DNA from: Tritrichomonas musculus
Taxonomy: Eukaryota; Parabasalia; Tritrichomonadida; Tritrichomonadidae
Length of the DNA stretch: 64,000 bases
Assembly: GCA_039105265.1 (NCBI GenBank)
Contig: JAPFFF010000058.1
Location: 62,001 to 126,000 of the forward strand
Reading direction: 5' to 3'
Below, in pieces: positions 35,231 through 45,805 of the stretch. Made by a program: the position numbers and the translations under genes. A model generated the notes under the pieces. The model was not told the DNA's origin. It ran no database searches and worked only from the letters and a program-made list of their open reading frames with translations. The number at the start of each line of letters is the position of its first letter. The first letter of the stretch is position 1.

Positions 35231-37369
35231 ATGGCAAGTGATTTAAAGTATCCTGTCCAGCCATTTGTTTTTGAATTTGCAAAAGAAGCTTCAAAAAATC
35301 TTAATTTTAAAGATATATATTTAAAGCCATTACCAAATATTGATTTATCGCCAGTTGATCAATATCTTCAAGCAAACGGATCTTTTTTGGATGAATTTAG
35401 TTCTAATTGTAATGATCAATCGCAACCATCCCTATTTTCAATCGAAAATTGTCAAGTAAAGCCTATTTTTTTCGAAAAAGATTTTGATTTACGAAATGCA
35501 GAAACTTTTCAAAAGGTTTTTCCCAAAGGATGCCTTAAAAAACGCCTTTTTCATGAAGAACTTTTGCTACAGCTCGATGCTGTTCAATCTCTTTTATTCC
35601 ATTCATCAGATCAGCATGCCCTTGAATTTTTTAGATCATTTTCAACAATTCATGACATGCATCGTGAACTATCAACTTTGCTCCCTCAAGTGAAAAATAT
35701 GCGACAAGATCTTCATGACCTAGACAATATGTCACAATCATCAGATACGATATATAAACTCAGACTTCAAAAAGAAAGATTAAATTCACTATCAGACATA
35801 GTAGCTACGATGCAAAGAATTATGAGCGCAGAACCAGCTGTTATTGCACTTGCTGACAGGCAAGATTTTGAGTCAGCATTTGATTTAATTGATGAACTAA
35901 TTAATCTTATTCCATCAATTATGGGTATTAAATCTCTTAGGCCTCAACTTCAAAAATTAAAAGATATTAAAGATTTAGTTTCAAAGAAAGCTATATCTAC
36001 GTTTCATCTTCTTTTCACAAACGAAGGAGGAGCTACAAATGATATTATTGATACTTTACAAAAAAGAAATTTAATAGAGACAGCAGTTTCAGATGCAAAA
36101 TCGTTTATTGTTGATTATGCTGTCGATTCTGTTAATAAAATATTGAATGATGCAGCTGATCAAAAAGGATTTAAATCTAGCCAATTAAGTTCTCTGTCTG
36201 TTCATGATTTTACTGAAGTATTATCGTCAGCATCTCCAAATATTCGAAGCAGAATTCTAGCAAAAACAACTGATCAAATATCTAAAATCAAGCAAGAATT
36301 TGAAAGTCGTGGGATATCAGCTGATGGCCTTACTGAAGTTTCGCAAGCATTAGTAGATCGTGTTTTCAGGGAAGTTACAACCGTTGTTTCATCCCATCCT
36401 CTTACAAATGCAACACTTAATGATTTCAGTGCACTTATGGAAGCCATGATTTCAATCAGTCGTTCGTTTGACAAATTTGATATTGACACTACTTTAATAT
36501 CAGCGTCAATCATCACTCTTGGGCGTTCCTTTGTTGAGAGTTTTCATTGTGAACAGATGAAACGGCTGTCTGTTGTCCTTTCTCAAGAAAAATTCGTCAA
36601 AAAAAGTCCAGAACAAACTCATATTGATATATTGAAAAAGTTAACAGGTTCTGATATTAACGGACTTGTAATTAAAAATGAAACATATGGAGCAACAGCA
36701 TCTTTACTTGTTCTCTTAGAAATAACATGGAACTATTGGCAAGCCGCACGACGTTTGCAAAAGACGCAAGATAATATTACTTGTAAAATGTGTGAAACAA
36801 TTAAATTATTTAATTCTCAAACACGAGATCTACTTCTTTTAGGTGGAACCACGCATACAGTGAAAATGAAAACTGTAACGACAAAAAATTTAGCTTTATC
36901 TGCAGCTGGTCTATACTTCTTTATTAATTTGATTCCATTCATAAAACCACGAATAAGTGCAATTGGAGCTTCAAACGAAGTTATTAACTTACAATTTAAT
37001 GATGTGACCAAGAGCCTTGAAACGCATCTTAATCAAGTGATTGATAAAATACTCGAAGTTATGTCATCCCTTATTTCCAAAAAATGTCAAAATGCTTCAT
37101 TCAACCCACAACAAAATTCACAATTTATTCAAGAAATTGCTCAAGAAGTAAGTACGCTTAACAAAGGTATCGCCGATGTTTTGCCATCGGAATTATCCAA
37201 TATTATTTTCAGAAAAGTGGCAGAAAAAATTTCAAATGAAATTGCCAAAATTTCTTCAAAAGCAAACAAGCAAGTTGTGCAAAGAGATATTGATTTTCTT
37301 AATGAAAAATTGAAAGTCTGCCATTGTACTGTTCGTGTTCCCGGATTTACTTCAAATATTGATAAATAA
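35231..37369 (+). CDS. VPS54: VPS54-like subunit of the GARP tethering complex
   Basis: 712 residues from the ATG at 35,231; a longer frame exists only by using a GTG at 35,204. VPS54 with VPS51/52/53 tethers endosome-derived vesicles at the trans-Golgi. The N-terminal part (about 90-230) has the helical rod pattern of these tethers (LHEELLLQLDAVQSLLF..., LSTLLPQVKNMRQDLHDLD). About 410-490 matches the conserved VPS54 segment (LGRSFVESFHCEQMKRLSVVLSQEKFVK), followed by a C-terminal helical domain. The length is shorter than animal VPS54 (about 970) but usual for protists. The call is from pattern, with moderate certainty. Confidence 0.72.
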   Translation: MASDLKYPVQPFVFEFAKEASKNLNFKDIYLKPLPNIDLSPVDQYLQANGSFLDEFSSNCNDQSQPSLFSIENCQVKPIFFEKDFDLRNAETFQKVFPKGCLKKRLFHEELLLQLDAVQSLLFHSSDQHALEFFRSFSTIHDMHRELSTLLPQVKNMRQDLHDLDNMSQSSDTIYKLRLQKERLNSLSDIVATMQRIMSAEPAVIALADRQDFESAFDLIDELINLIPSIMGIKSLRPQLQKLKDIKDLVSKKAISTFHLLFTNEGGATNDIIDTLQKRNLIETAVSDAKSFIVDYAVDSVNKILNDAADQKGFKSSQLSSLSVHDFTEVLSSASPNIRSRILAKTTDQISKIKQEFESRGISADGLTEVSQALVDRVFREVTTVVSSHPLTNATLNDFSALMEAMISISRSFDKFDIDTTLISASIITLGRSFVESFHCEQMKRLSVVLSQEKFVKKSPEQTHIDILKKLTGSDINGLVIKNETYGATASLLVLLEITWNYWQAARRLQKTQDNITCKMCETIKLFNSQTRDLLLLGGTTHTVKMKTVTTKNLALSAAGLYFFINLIPFIKPRISAIGASNEVINLQFNDVTKSLETHLNQVIDKILEVMSSLISKKCQNASFNPQQNSQFIQEIAQEVSTLNKGIADVLPSELSNIIFRKVAEKISNEIAKISSKANKQVVQRDIDFLNEKLKVCHCTVRVPGFTSNIDK

Positions 37370-37668
37370 AAAAATTTAGAAATATTAAATGTTAAATAAA
37401 GAGAAAAAAAATTGTATAATTAAATTATTATCGTTATTTTTATGTTTTTGATTTTACTTATGTGATATCATATTCTGAATTTTTTGTACCGCCATATAAT
37501 AATTCAATGGTTTATATTGATAGAAATTTGAAACTTTTTGAAAATGCTCAGAAAAATGGTTAAGAAATTAGCGCTAAAATTCAATTTTTCTGAGATTTTA
37601 AAAATCCTTATTTTTTTAATCACCTCCCCAAATTTGCTCAAGTTATATCCAAGTCTAAGAATTAAAAA

Positions 37669-38373
37669 ATGTCTGGCTCAGCAAGTGATAACGAAATATT
37701 CTCCTCTCCTGTGGGAGAGCACGTAACTGATTCTAATAGTATTGATTTATCTGAAATCAAAAAAATAGAACCGCCAGGATTTCAAGATTGGGCACAATGC
37801 AAAAAGCAAGCATGGCTTCAAATTGATGTAAATCCAAACGCATTCTTTTATCGTCACGTTTTACCGGGAGAAGAAAGAAAAAATGGGCCTTGGTCAGATG
37901 ATGAGAAAGTGCTATTCTTAAAAAATTTAAAAGAACATCCACCTGAGTCTGGACATTGGGGACTTTTTGCAAGAAATATACCTGGTCGAGTAGGATACCA
38001 ATGTAATGCTTATTTTAAGAAACTTGTTGCTGCTGGTGAAATAGAAGGCTATGCTCCAAAAGAGGATGTAGAAACAAGAAATAGTCAATCAAAAGATTCA
38101 TCAAATAGCGAATGCGAATCAGATTCCCAAACAATAAATGAAGTAAAAAAGGTTCAAATACCTAAAAAGAAAAAGACTAATTTAGTTAATTTCAAAGGTA
38201 CTGAATATGCATATCAATATAATATAATAGAATCTGATACTTTCCATTTTATTCCTGAAGATTACGATTCTGGTGCAACATTTCATGAAATGCTCCTTGA
38301 TGAATTGTCAAAACCTGAAGTATTTAAGAAATTTGTTAGTAATGCTGATATTTACTATAAAATTGGAAAGTAG
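37669..38373 (+). CDS. Single SANT/Myb-domain protein
   Basis: 234 residues. A conserved stretch AWLQIDVNPNAFFYRHVLPG leads into a SANT/Myb repeat (about 68-120): GPWSDDEKVLFLKNLKEHPP, then HWGLFARNIPGRVGYQCNAYF, with the spaced Trp and aromatic residues of the fold. A Lys-rich segment (QIPKKKKTNL) may be a nuclear signal. The C-terminus (EYAYQYNIIESDTFHFIPED) is unknown. Trichomonads have many small Myb regulators; DNA binding is expected but not shown. A rightward motif TTCAATGGTTTATATTGA lies at 37,503-37,520. Confidence 0.78.
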   Translation: MSGSASDNEIFSSPVGEHVTDSNSIDLSEIKKIEPPGFQDWAQCKKQAWLQIDVNPNAFFYRHVLPGEERKNGPWSDDEKVLFLKNLKEHPPESGHWGLFARNIPGRVGYQCNAYFKKLVAAGEIEGYAPKEDVETRNSQSKDSSNSECESDSQTINEVKKVQIPKKKKTNLVNFKGTEYAYQYNIIESDTFHFIPEDYDSGATFHEMLLDELSKPEVFKKFVSNADIYYKIGK

Positions 38374-38490
38374 AAAATATATGTAAAGTAAATATATTCA
38401 AATAATTCTCGTTTTTTTTTTATTTTTGGTTAACGTTGAGAAACATACATAACATTTGATATGAAAAATTAAACGTTCTTGAATAGAAAA

Positions 38491-39933
38491 ATGGATTCAA
38501 ACTTAGAAACTACTTTTGCCAATCGTTTTTTATCTTTGCTTGACCCAGAAAACGAAAATGCAGATGATCCTATTGTTTTATGTAGATCTTTCTTCATGAG
38601 ACGTGCATTTCATAGATTAATAGCTTATTTCGAAACTCTTCCCAGTCCAGAAACTCAAGATATCCAGCTTCAATATTGGTATTTAGTATCATTAATCAAA
38701 GCAAACCGCCAAAAAGAATGTAATTTGTTTTTAGAATCTTTATCAAATGATAGACAGCAAAATCCGCAATTACTTTATATTAAAGGTATGTATTTTTTGA
38801 AGCAGCTTGATTTTCAATCAGCTACTGATTGTTTTGTCAATTCATTCCAAAAAAATCCTTTTTTTATTGAGCCACTACATAAATTATTATCCCATCATTT
38901 ACTCGACAGAACCGCATTTGATAATATATTTGCGCATACGCATGTTCCTGATGAGCATCTCCGTGGATTAACTCAATTTGCTTCGCTATCTTGGTTATAT
39001 GATCTTGATGAAAAATCCGCATTTGAAGAATCACAGCGCCTTTTAAATGAAAACCCCTCTTCATCTCGAGAGATTGTCGCTTTTGTATCTAGTTGTCTTA
39101 TATTTGGTAAAAAGAGCGAGTTATTTGCTGTTGCTCAAAGATTATCAGATTCGGCTCCCCAATCACGCATTTCAATGTTTGCTGCTGGTTGTCATATGGC
39201 ACTAATTGGCAAATCTGAGCACGCTCGTTCATTACTTTGGACCGCCTTACGTAGTGCTCCATCATTTGCACCAGCCTGGATTGCCTATGCGATAACTCAT
39301 TGGTTTGATGGAGATTCTCGAACAGCATTAAATGTTATATTAGTAGCAGCTCGTGCTTTCCCAGCAATGGAACTTCTTCAAATATGGGCAGCACGTCTTC
39401 TTGTCGAATGTGGAGAAACAGCTCTTGCTTTAGCTCATTACAAACGATGTAGAATGACTGGATATGTTTACAATGAAATTGGTTGTATTTTAATGAAACA
39501 AGGAAAAATTGATCAAGCTGTTCAAGTTTTTGAAAAAGCAATTAATGAAAAAGACAAAAATTCAAATTTTGTTGTTAATTGTGCCAATGCACATCGAAGA
39601 CTCGGTAATTATGAGAGAGCAATAGAATTACTAAATCAAGTTGTAGAAAAAGAGCCTGAAAACATTAATGCAATGTTAAGTTTAGCTTTTGCTTTGCATT
39701 TAACGAGTAATTATGATGATGCAATTGTGTTTTATAATAGAGTTCTTACATTAGCTCCTGACAATGATTTTGCAATGGAAATGCTAGAAGATGCTGTGGC
39801 AACTGTTGCCACTAATCCTATTTTGATTTATTTACCTCCGGATGATGATGTAAATGGAAATAGTGTTGATGAACTTGATCAAGAGTTTGTTGAATGGAAG
39901 AAGAATCAACCAGAAAATTGTTCGAATGAATAA
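38491..39933 (+). CDS. APC/C TPR subunit, CDC16/APC6-like
   Basis: 480 residues from the ATG at 38,491 (MDSNLETT); a longer reading needs a TTG. The protein is tandem tetratricopeptide repeats from about residue 20 to 450. The segment ARSLLWTALRSAPSFAPAWIAYA and the C-terminal repeats (YVYNEIGCILMKQGKIDQAVQVFEKA, NCANAHRRLGNYERAIELLNQ, SLAFALHLTSNYDDAIVFYNR) follow the CDC16 pattern (PAWIAY..., N.G...R.L..Y..A). CDC16 is a scaffold of the anaphase-promoting complex, a ubiquitin ligase of mitosis. CDC23 or CDC27 are alternatives. Confidence 0.7.
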   Translation: MDSNLETTFANRFLSLLDPENENADDPIVLCRSFFMRRAFHRLIAYFETLPSPETQDIQLQYWYLVSLIKANRQKECNLFLESLSNDRQQNPQLLYIKGMYFLKQLDFQSATDCFVNSFQKNPFFIEPLHKLLSHHLLDRTAFDNIFAHTHVPDEHLRGLTQFASLSWLYDLDEKSAFEESQRLLNENPSSSREIVAFVSSCLIFGKKSELFAVAQRLSDSAPQSRISMFAAGCHMALIGKSEHARSLLWTALRSAPSFAPAWIAYAITHWFDGDSRTALNVILVAARAFPAMELLQIWAARLLVECGETALALAHYKRCRMTGYVYNEIGCILMKQGKIDQAVQVFEKAINEKDKNSNFVVNCANAHRRLGNYERAIELLNQVVEKEPENINAMLSLAFALHLTSNYDDAIVFYNRVLTLAPDNDFAMEMLEDAVATVATNPILIYLPPDDDVNGNSVDELDQEFVEWKKNQPENCSNE

Positions 39934-40283
39934 AATATTATTACTAAAAGTATTTGTAATGTCCTTTACTATTTATATTTTATTTTTTATTGTTTTAAAT
40001 AGAATATAAAGCCAATGAACAAATATAATTTTAATCATATTTCATATCATCATCATCAATACTGTTTATTTAACATTCCTGAGTTTTAAAAAAAAAAAAA
40101 AAAAAAATTGCTTTATTAGAACATTAAAGAAATGAAAATGTCTTTCAAAATATGAAAATTTAAAAATATGTTGAAAGATTTTCAATGGTTTATATTCAGA
40201 AAAAGTTGTGCATGATATAAATTTTATATTTTATTGAAGAAAAAAACACAGATTTAATATCAATAAATAGTTCAGCCAATCAA
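39934..40283. other. Convergent 3' spacer with A20 tract and recurrent 22-mer
   Basis: Spacer of 350 bp. It contains an A20 run (40,088-40,107) and TTCAATGGTTTATATTCAG at 40,181-40,199. The latter is nearly the reverse complement of the motif at 26,901-26,922, although no gene starts here. No gene was seen. Confidence 0.5.
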
Positions 40284-41570
40284 CTAGAGAGTTATATTAT
40301 CATATAAGTTATTAGGGAACCTGTATTTCACTGATGCAATTGAGCATGCCTGTATGTACTGGAACCAAAACCAAGCCCAAGAATAATGGTTCAATTGGTA
40401 GGGTTCTCCGAACTCGTCGTTAATTAAAGGTAGTGCCTTTCTAATTATCTCTCTAATTTTCTTAATTTTGCCGCTATTAATGAGCATTATGTCATTTCTA
40501 ATTCCTTCCAACTTTTTCATACGATGCATCAAAATAAATTTTTCATAGTCAATAAAAACGGACTCAAACGGGAACCGAATTGCATCTGAAAAAATGTATG
40601 GAATACAAAGGGAATTCAATGAATCAAAGAACCGTTTTGATGTGGGAGAATCTCCTGGAGGAATAACGCAAATATTGCTTTTTCCCATATTTTCAATATT
40701 TTTATGAACACGGGAGAAAATACGTGGCATCTTTCGAGAAAAGTTGATAATGGCTGAATCTGGGAGACTTCGAAGAGCATCAAACATTCTCATTCGAATA
40801 TAATTGGTCTCATTGACATATGTATCAAATGATGCTATCAAATAAACATTTAAGGTACGCTTATTTTCACCTTTCAAGAAGTGAAAGGCGCCTGTATTTC
40901 TTTTCAGATTCAGATTTGAATGGACTGGAATAATTGTGACTCGCTCAAAATAACGTGGATGAACTTCGGAGTCTTGCCACTCAACTGATTGAATGGAAAA
41001 CATATTGTGTACTTGCATGTGATCTTCAGGATTGATAATACATTCACCTAATGTATGTTGAATTGTTTGAACAAAAAAGTGATCTATACCTCCTGAGCGT
41101 TCATAATAGGGCCCTTGAGCTTTGCAATCGGCAACTATATGTTTGAGACGGATTGCACCTCTGAATGGTGAGCCTATGAATTTGTAAAAATATAAGTCGG
41201 CCTTAGCGCCATCTTTCTCAACAAACGGGCCATTTATAATTTTTTCTAGAATGGCTGTATCGATTGCATAAGTGTGATTAACGAAATACGGAGTCGAGCT
41301 GTGTTTCCAAAAGGTTTGATTTTTTGAAAATAAATTTTTCCAATATTGATCGAAAACTGGAAAAGATCTATTATATAAAAATATTTTTAAAGGTGGATTC
41401 TTATCTTTAAAGAAATGGTAATGTGTAGTAAAAGGCGAATCTGATATTATATCTTTTGGTTGAGATGAATAGTATGAAGCCCACGAAGAAACAAAGATAA
41501 TCAAAATAAAGCTCATAAAGTTAATAACAAAAATCGATGTTATTGATGTATTTTTATGCTGCTTTTTCAT
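40284..41570 (-). CDS. Exostosin-family glycosyltransferase (GT47), type II membrane protein
   Basis: 428 residues. A short basic cytosolic tail is followed by one signal-anchor helix (about 12-32: IFVINFMSFILIIFVSSW), then a lumenal catalytic domain. The exostosin signature is clear near 295-335: ICVIPPGDSPTSKRFFDSL, then IPYIFSDAIRFPFESVFIDY. The family transfers sugars in Golgi glycan synthesis. Trichomonads make abundant surface glycoconjugates, so a role in surface glycan assembly is plausible; donor and acceptor are unknown. Divergent to the ADA2 gene with a 223-bp shared spacer. Confidence 0.87.
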   Translation of the reverse strand: MKKQHKNTSITSIFVINFMSFILIIFVSSWASYYSSQPKDIISDSPFTTHYHFFKDKNPPLKIFLYNRSFPVFDQYWKNLFSKNQTFWKHSSTPYFVNHTYAIDTAILEKIINGPFVEKDGAKADLYFYKFIGSPFRGAIRLKHIVADCKAQGPYYERSGGIDHFFVQTIQHTLGECIINPEDHMQVHNMFSIQSVEWQDSEVHPRYFERVTIIPVHSNLNLKRNTGAFHFLKGENKRTLNVYLIASFDTYVNETNYIRMRMFDALRSLPDSAIINFSRKMPRIFSRVHKNIENMGKSNICVIPPGDSPTSKRFFDSLNSLCIPYIFSDAIRFPFESVFIDYEKFILMHRMKKLEGIRNDIMLINSGKIKKIREIIRKALPLINDEFGEPYQLNHYSWAWFWFQYIQACSIASVKYRFPNNLYDNITL

Positions 41571-41793
41571 GAACTGAGCTTAAAGATTATTATTTTTTTT
41601 GAGAGAGCTCATTCAAAATTTAGTATGATCATTTGTTTCTCAAAAAAAAATTGAAGAGTATAATGATTTCTTTGTTTTTAAAAATCGATTATTTGATATT
41701 TATTTGGAGAAAAACGTTTTTCGTTTTTGAGAAAAATAGTGTAATAAAAATTTTGAAAAGGCTTAGTGAATTTTTAGAGAAATAAAAAACTGG

Positions 41794-43131
41794 ATGTCAT
41801 CAGGAGATCCTAACAATGAAGATCAATCATTTAATAACCAGCATTCGCTTTTATTGCAAAATTCTTCTGGGAAAATTGTAAAATCAAACGTATTAAATCC
41901 AGATTTAAATATAATAAAACATTCATGTCGAACTTGTAATCGTGATATTTTTGATGAAAATTATGTTCAATGCACCAGGTGTAAAGGGTTTATTCAATGT
42001 TTGGAATGTTTTTCTGTTGGCGCTGAATCAATTTATCATCTCCGAAGTCATCCAGTAGTTCTTATGGATCCTATGCCAAAGCCATTTTTTACTACTGATT
42101 GGACTTCTGAAGAAGAATTACTTTTACTACAAGCAATCTCTTTGTGTGGTATAGGTAATTGGGCAGACGTGTCACTTCAACTTAAAACAAAAACTCCAAT
42201 CGAATGTGAAGTTCATTATTTTGAAACATACTTTTCCCCAAAAAGTGCGCCATATCCCGAATTTACTGTCAAGCCGCCATATCCACCTCCACCTCCAATT
42301 TTATTTAATACGAAACCGCAAGAATCTTGCCCATCATGTGGGCATGAAAAGATTCTTGCACAAAATGGTAAGAAAGAGAAAACAACCCCAGCAGAATTTT
42401 GTGGCTATATGCCTAAACGGCATGAGTTTGAAGAAGAATATAAAGATGAAGCAGAGCATATTATTGATAATATTGTATTTGATGAAAATGATACTGATCA
42501 GACAATTGAACAAAAATTAAAATTATTAGAAATATACAATTCAGCTTTACAAGAACGCCGCTTAAGAACTAAATTGATTGAAGATTGGGAAGTTCAAGAA
42601 TCCAAATTTAAATCGCTTGGTGGTTCAACCGCAAGAGAAAAAGATACCAATCAAAAAATATTAACTTTTGCTCCTTTTATTGGAAAAGAGAAAACTCTAG
42701 AATTATCATCAGCCCTCCACCAAATTTTAGTAGATACTGAAATGATTGAAAATAAACAAATATGGCAAGAAAACGGAATTACCACTGAAAAAGAAGGAAT
42801 TCTTTTCACAAAGCTTCAACCAATGATAAAGGATGGACGAGTTTCTGAAAATGAAGTTCCTAAATGGAACAAATTAATTACAGATTACATTACGGAACAT
42901 GATAAACAGAATTCAGAAGATGCAAAACTCCTCAGCCAGCAAGAAGTTGAATTATGCGCAAAAATTGATGTTGCCCCTGCCATGTTTGTTGCTATAAAAG
43001 ATCTGATTATTCGTGAGCATGCATTAAGAGGTAGATTAACAAAAGAAGAAGCCGTAAATCTTCTTCCAGGCTCTGAGTCAAAAATGGAGGCCATATATGA
43101 TTTGTTTGTAAATAAGGGATGGATTTATTAA
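41794..43131 (+). CDS. ADA2: Transcriptional adaptor ADA2
   Basis: 445 residues with the full ADA2 order. First is a ZZ zinc finger (about 46-92: SCRTCNRDIFDENYVQCTRC, CLECF, HLRSHPVVLMD). Next is a SANT domain (about 100-150: WTSEEELLLLQAISLCGIGNW, IECEVHYFETYF). Last is a C-terminal SWIRM domain (about 385-445) ending KMEAIYDLFVNKGWIY. ADA2 activates the GCN5 acetyltransferase in SAGA/ADA complexes. The length matches yeast and protist ADA2. There is a possible zinc pair CPSCGHEK near residue 182. Among the host genes here this is one of the surest calls. Confidence 0.92.
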   Translation: MSSGDPNNEDQSFNNQHSLLLQNSSGKIVKSNVLNPDLNIIKHSCRTCNRDIFDENYVQCTRCKGFIQCLECFSVGAESIYHLRSHPVVLMDPMPKPFFTTDWTSEEELLLLQAISLCGIGNWADVSLQLKTKTPIECEVHYFETYFSPKSAPYPEFTVKPPYPPPPPILFNTKPQESCPSCGHEKILAQNGKKEKTTPAEFCGYMPKRHEFEEEYKDEAEHIIDNIVFDENDTDQTIEQKLKLLEIYNSALQERRLRTKLIEDWEVQESKFKSLGGSTAREKDTNQKILTFAPFIGKEKTLELSSALHQILVDTEMIENKQIWQENGITTEKEGILFTKLQPMIKDGRVSENEVPKWNKLITDYITEHDKQNSEDAKLLSQQEVELCAKIDVAPAMFVAIKDLIIREHALRGRLTKEEAVNLLPGSESKMEAIYDLFVNKGWIY

Positions 43132-43385
43132 GTGTTTATTATTTGTTATATTAAATATATTTGATTTTCGTATATATTTTCATTGTGATAACTTATTCAA
43201 TTTTTTGAATATTCTCTTTAACTTTCATATCATCAAGTTGCTAGCCAGTAATTAAATTGGCATAATGATTTTTGGCATCCCAGAGCTCATTCATTTATTG
43301 GACTTGCATTTTAGGAAATCATCATTAAATTCGACATTTTAGTAAGTTCGTACCTATCCAGCCCATGATTGGAAAGATCTCATAA

Positions 43386-43409
43386 ATATATATATATATA
43401 TATATATAT
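43386..43409. repeat. (AT)12 microsatellite
   Basis: A perfect AT dinucleotide run, about 255 bp after the ADA2 stop. Confidence 0.9.
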
Positions 43410-43449
43410 TGTTTCATGATTAATCTTCTCTTTTCCGCTCTTACAGTAG

Positions 43450-45300
43450 ATGTTTCATATACTTCATTGTCGGACTTGCCTTCTTTTCGATGATATTGAA
43501 TACATTGACTATTTCTATTACTGGTTGTATATGTTCCTGGTCATCTTATAAGCTGAACCATATTTCTCAATAATAAAACATCATTTCCCAGTATCTCTGC
43601 CACAGATCTTATTGGTTCATCCAATTTTTCCCATTCACCTTCATGTGTAAATTCTATATTATTACGATTATATAAGAAGAATTTAAATCCTTGAACTACT
43701 AGATACAAGAGTAATAATGTTGTTGTCAATCTATTATCTGGACTTGCTGCAAGTAGGAATCGTGCATATTTTCCAAGTGATTAAGACTATTTCTTATAAG
43801 CTGAACAATATTTATATCTCGAAATTCATATACTTACATCTTAACGTTTTCTTACTTATCCAATATTCTCTTGTAATACGTCTTCGGTTTCCCTAATTCT
43901 GTTATTAAGTAATTATATAGATACTTGCTCAACTGTTTAGCTGTTTGTATCTCTTTTTGTAACATGTAATAACTTTGATTAATGACTTTCACTAATGAAT
44001 CTATTGTATTATTGTCAGCTTCAACCGACTTAATTGTATCATTATTATTCTTCATAAAAACCTATCATCTTCTAATTCTTTCAAATATCATTGTTCTATA
44101 GTGTTTCTCATTACGGTGAGAATAAAATAGACTGCAGAGACGATAAATTTTATTGGTATGTTAAGGGTATTAAGAGTTGATATATTCTATGTGCTTTTTC
44201 CTTAAAATTTCGCTATCTAGGTATCATCTAGATTAGTTGTGTTAATCGGATCTAATTTGTACATTGAAGTGAATCGTTTATTACCATTAGCTAAGTATGT
44301 AACTAGTTCTTCTAATTGGGAAATTTAAAAATATTAAGTACAAAAACCTTCTCTTAACAGTGTTCACATATTATTATTTCTTCACCATTTCCTGTATGTA
44401 ACTACAAGTAATAGAATATTAAAGCTAAATAACTTAATAACATTGTTTACATGATTATCGATAATGTTATAATAGTATCATTAATAAAGTATACTTTATC
44501 TATATCTACATCTACGACTAGTGAGCTGTACTCTTATTTGTTTAAGACAGATTTCCATTTCATATTAATGGGATGGTAATATATTATCTTTTGTGAAAGC
44601 AGTTTTGTAAGATAGTTAATATGTTTGTGGATGCACTCTTATGTTACAGCATTGCTGTATATATAGAATGTTATCTCTAATCATAGTAAACCTGTTTCCA
44701 AGCTATCTTTTGTATGATCAATCTGCTATATGGGATCAAATCTTTCCTTTAAAATATGGATTCTAGATCGATTGTACAAATTTGTTGTAGAACTTATATC
44801 AAACTCTTTTGGGTTCTGCGTGTTGGATGAAGATTAAGCAGTTCTTACCACAAAATTTATCATTATCCTTAATTACATGTTCTCCATCATTATTGGATCC
44901 TTCCATAAAATAATCGTTATTATCTATTAATTATTGGAAAACATCTTCTTTGTTAATAACACCACAAAAATTTTTGCGTGAAGCAGATATCGCTATTATA
45001 AATGCCTACTTTATTAAAGGATTTAATAGCTTTTTCACTAATAATTAATGTGAATACATTATTTACTGGAATCTCTAGCAATACAACCTTAACGTATTGT
45101 TTATAGTACTTACCTTCTTTGTTATACTATCCATTGATTTTCTAGGAACTTCGATAAATACTCTGCTTTGCTCTTGTTAGGATCTATTGGAAACATACAC
45201 TTAAAGAATTTTCAAAGAATCTACCGCTTAATGCCTTAAGAGTATGTTTGTTACGAGCTCTTACCGTATAGTTTATATAGGATATATCGTTCCAATTAAT
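43450..45300 (-). pseudogene. Decayed coding remains of unknown origin
   Basis: The base composition differs from nearby spacer (more C and G, many non-repetitive codons), and protein-like islands lie on the minus strand, for example at 43,541-43,729 and 43,852-44,055, with more between about 44,700 and 45,300. They are separated by many breaks, so the gene is dead. No family was recognised with confidence; a mobile or virus-like source is possible and it is treated as a fossil. The number of breaks suggests an old insertion. Confidence 0.45.
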
Positions 45301-45320
45301 AATCTTGGCAAAATTATATA

Positions 45321-45405
45321 ACATCGTTTCTGGTTTAACGTTCTTGCACATAATAAAGCAGAAACGATGTTATTGCACATAATAAAGGTTCAAATAACCT
45401 TTATT
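45321..45405. repeat. Cluster of perfect inverted and direct repeats
   Basis: ACATCGTTTCTG (45,321-45,332) pairs perfectly with CAGAAACGATGT (45,359-45,370). TTGCACATAATAAAG occurs twice (45,344-45,358 and 45,373-45,387). AATAAAGGTT (45,381-45,390) pairs perfectly with AACCTTTATT (45,396-45,405) around a 5-nt loop. Confidence 0.85.
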
Positions 45406-45805
45406 CTTCTTCGTGGCTCATTGTTTCATTTACCGAAAAACGTTAAATTTGCGAATGATCGTGTGCTAGTTTAATACAGTATTAGGATTTAAAAGTTAAA
45501 TTATAAAATAGATTTTGAGTAGTTGGATCATTTACATGTTGTAGATGGATCATAAATGAATAATTTGTTAGTGATGTACTCTCATGTAATTCGTTGGTTA
45601 TGGAGTTCTTTGGAAATGATCTCTTATGTACCTCATTAATGATAGAACATCAGCAGTGCACTCCAATTAATAGAAAAATAATAGACTTAATGCGCAGATG
45701 TTAGTACGCAAGTGCTCATTCGAGAAGTTTTATGAAACGAAAGTGAATTTGTTTACAATAATAGTGTGTTCATTAATGAATATTGAGGCAGGAGTACGTA
45801 AATGA

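Noticed and set aside
38479-38490. Four-codon extension of the CDC16-like gene
   Set aside because: It needs a TTG start; the ATG at 38,491 is used.
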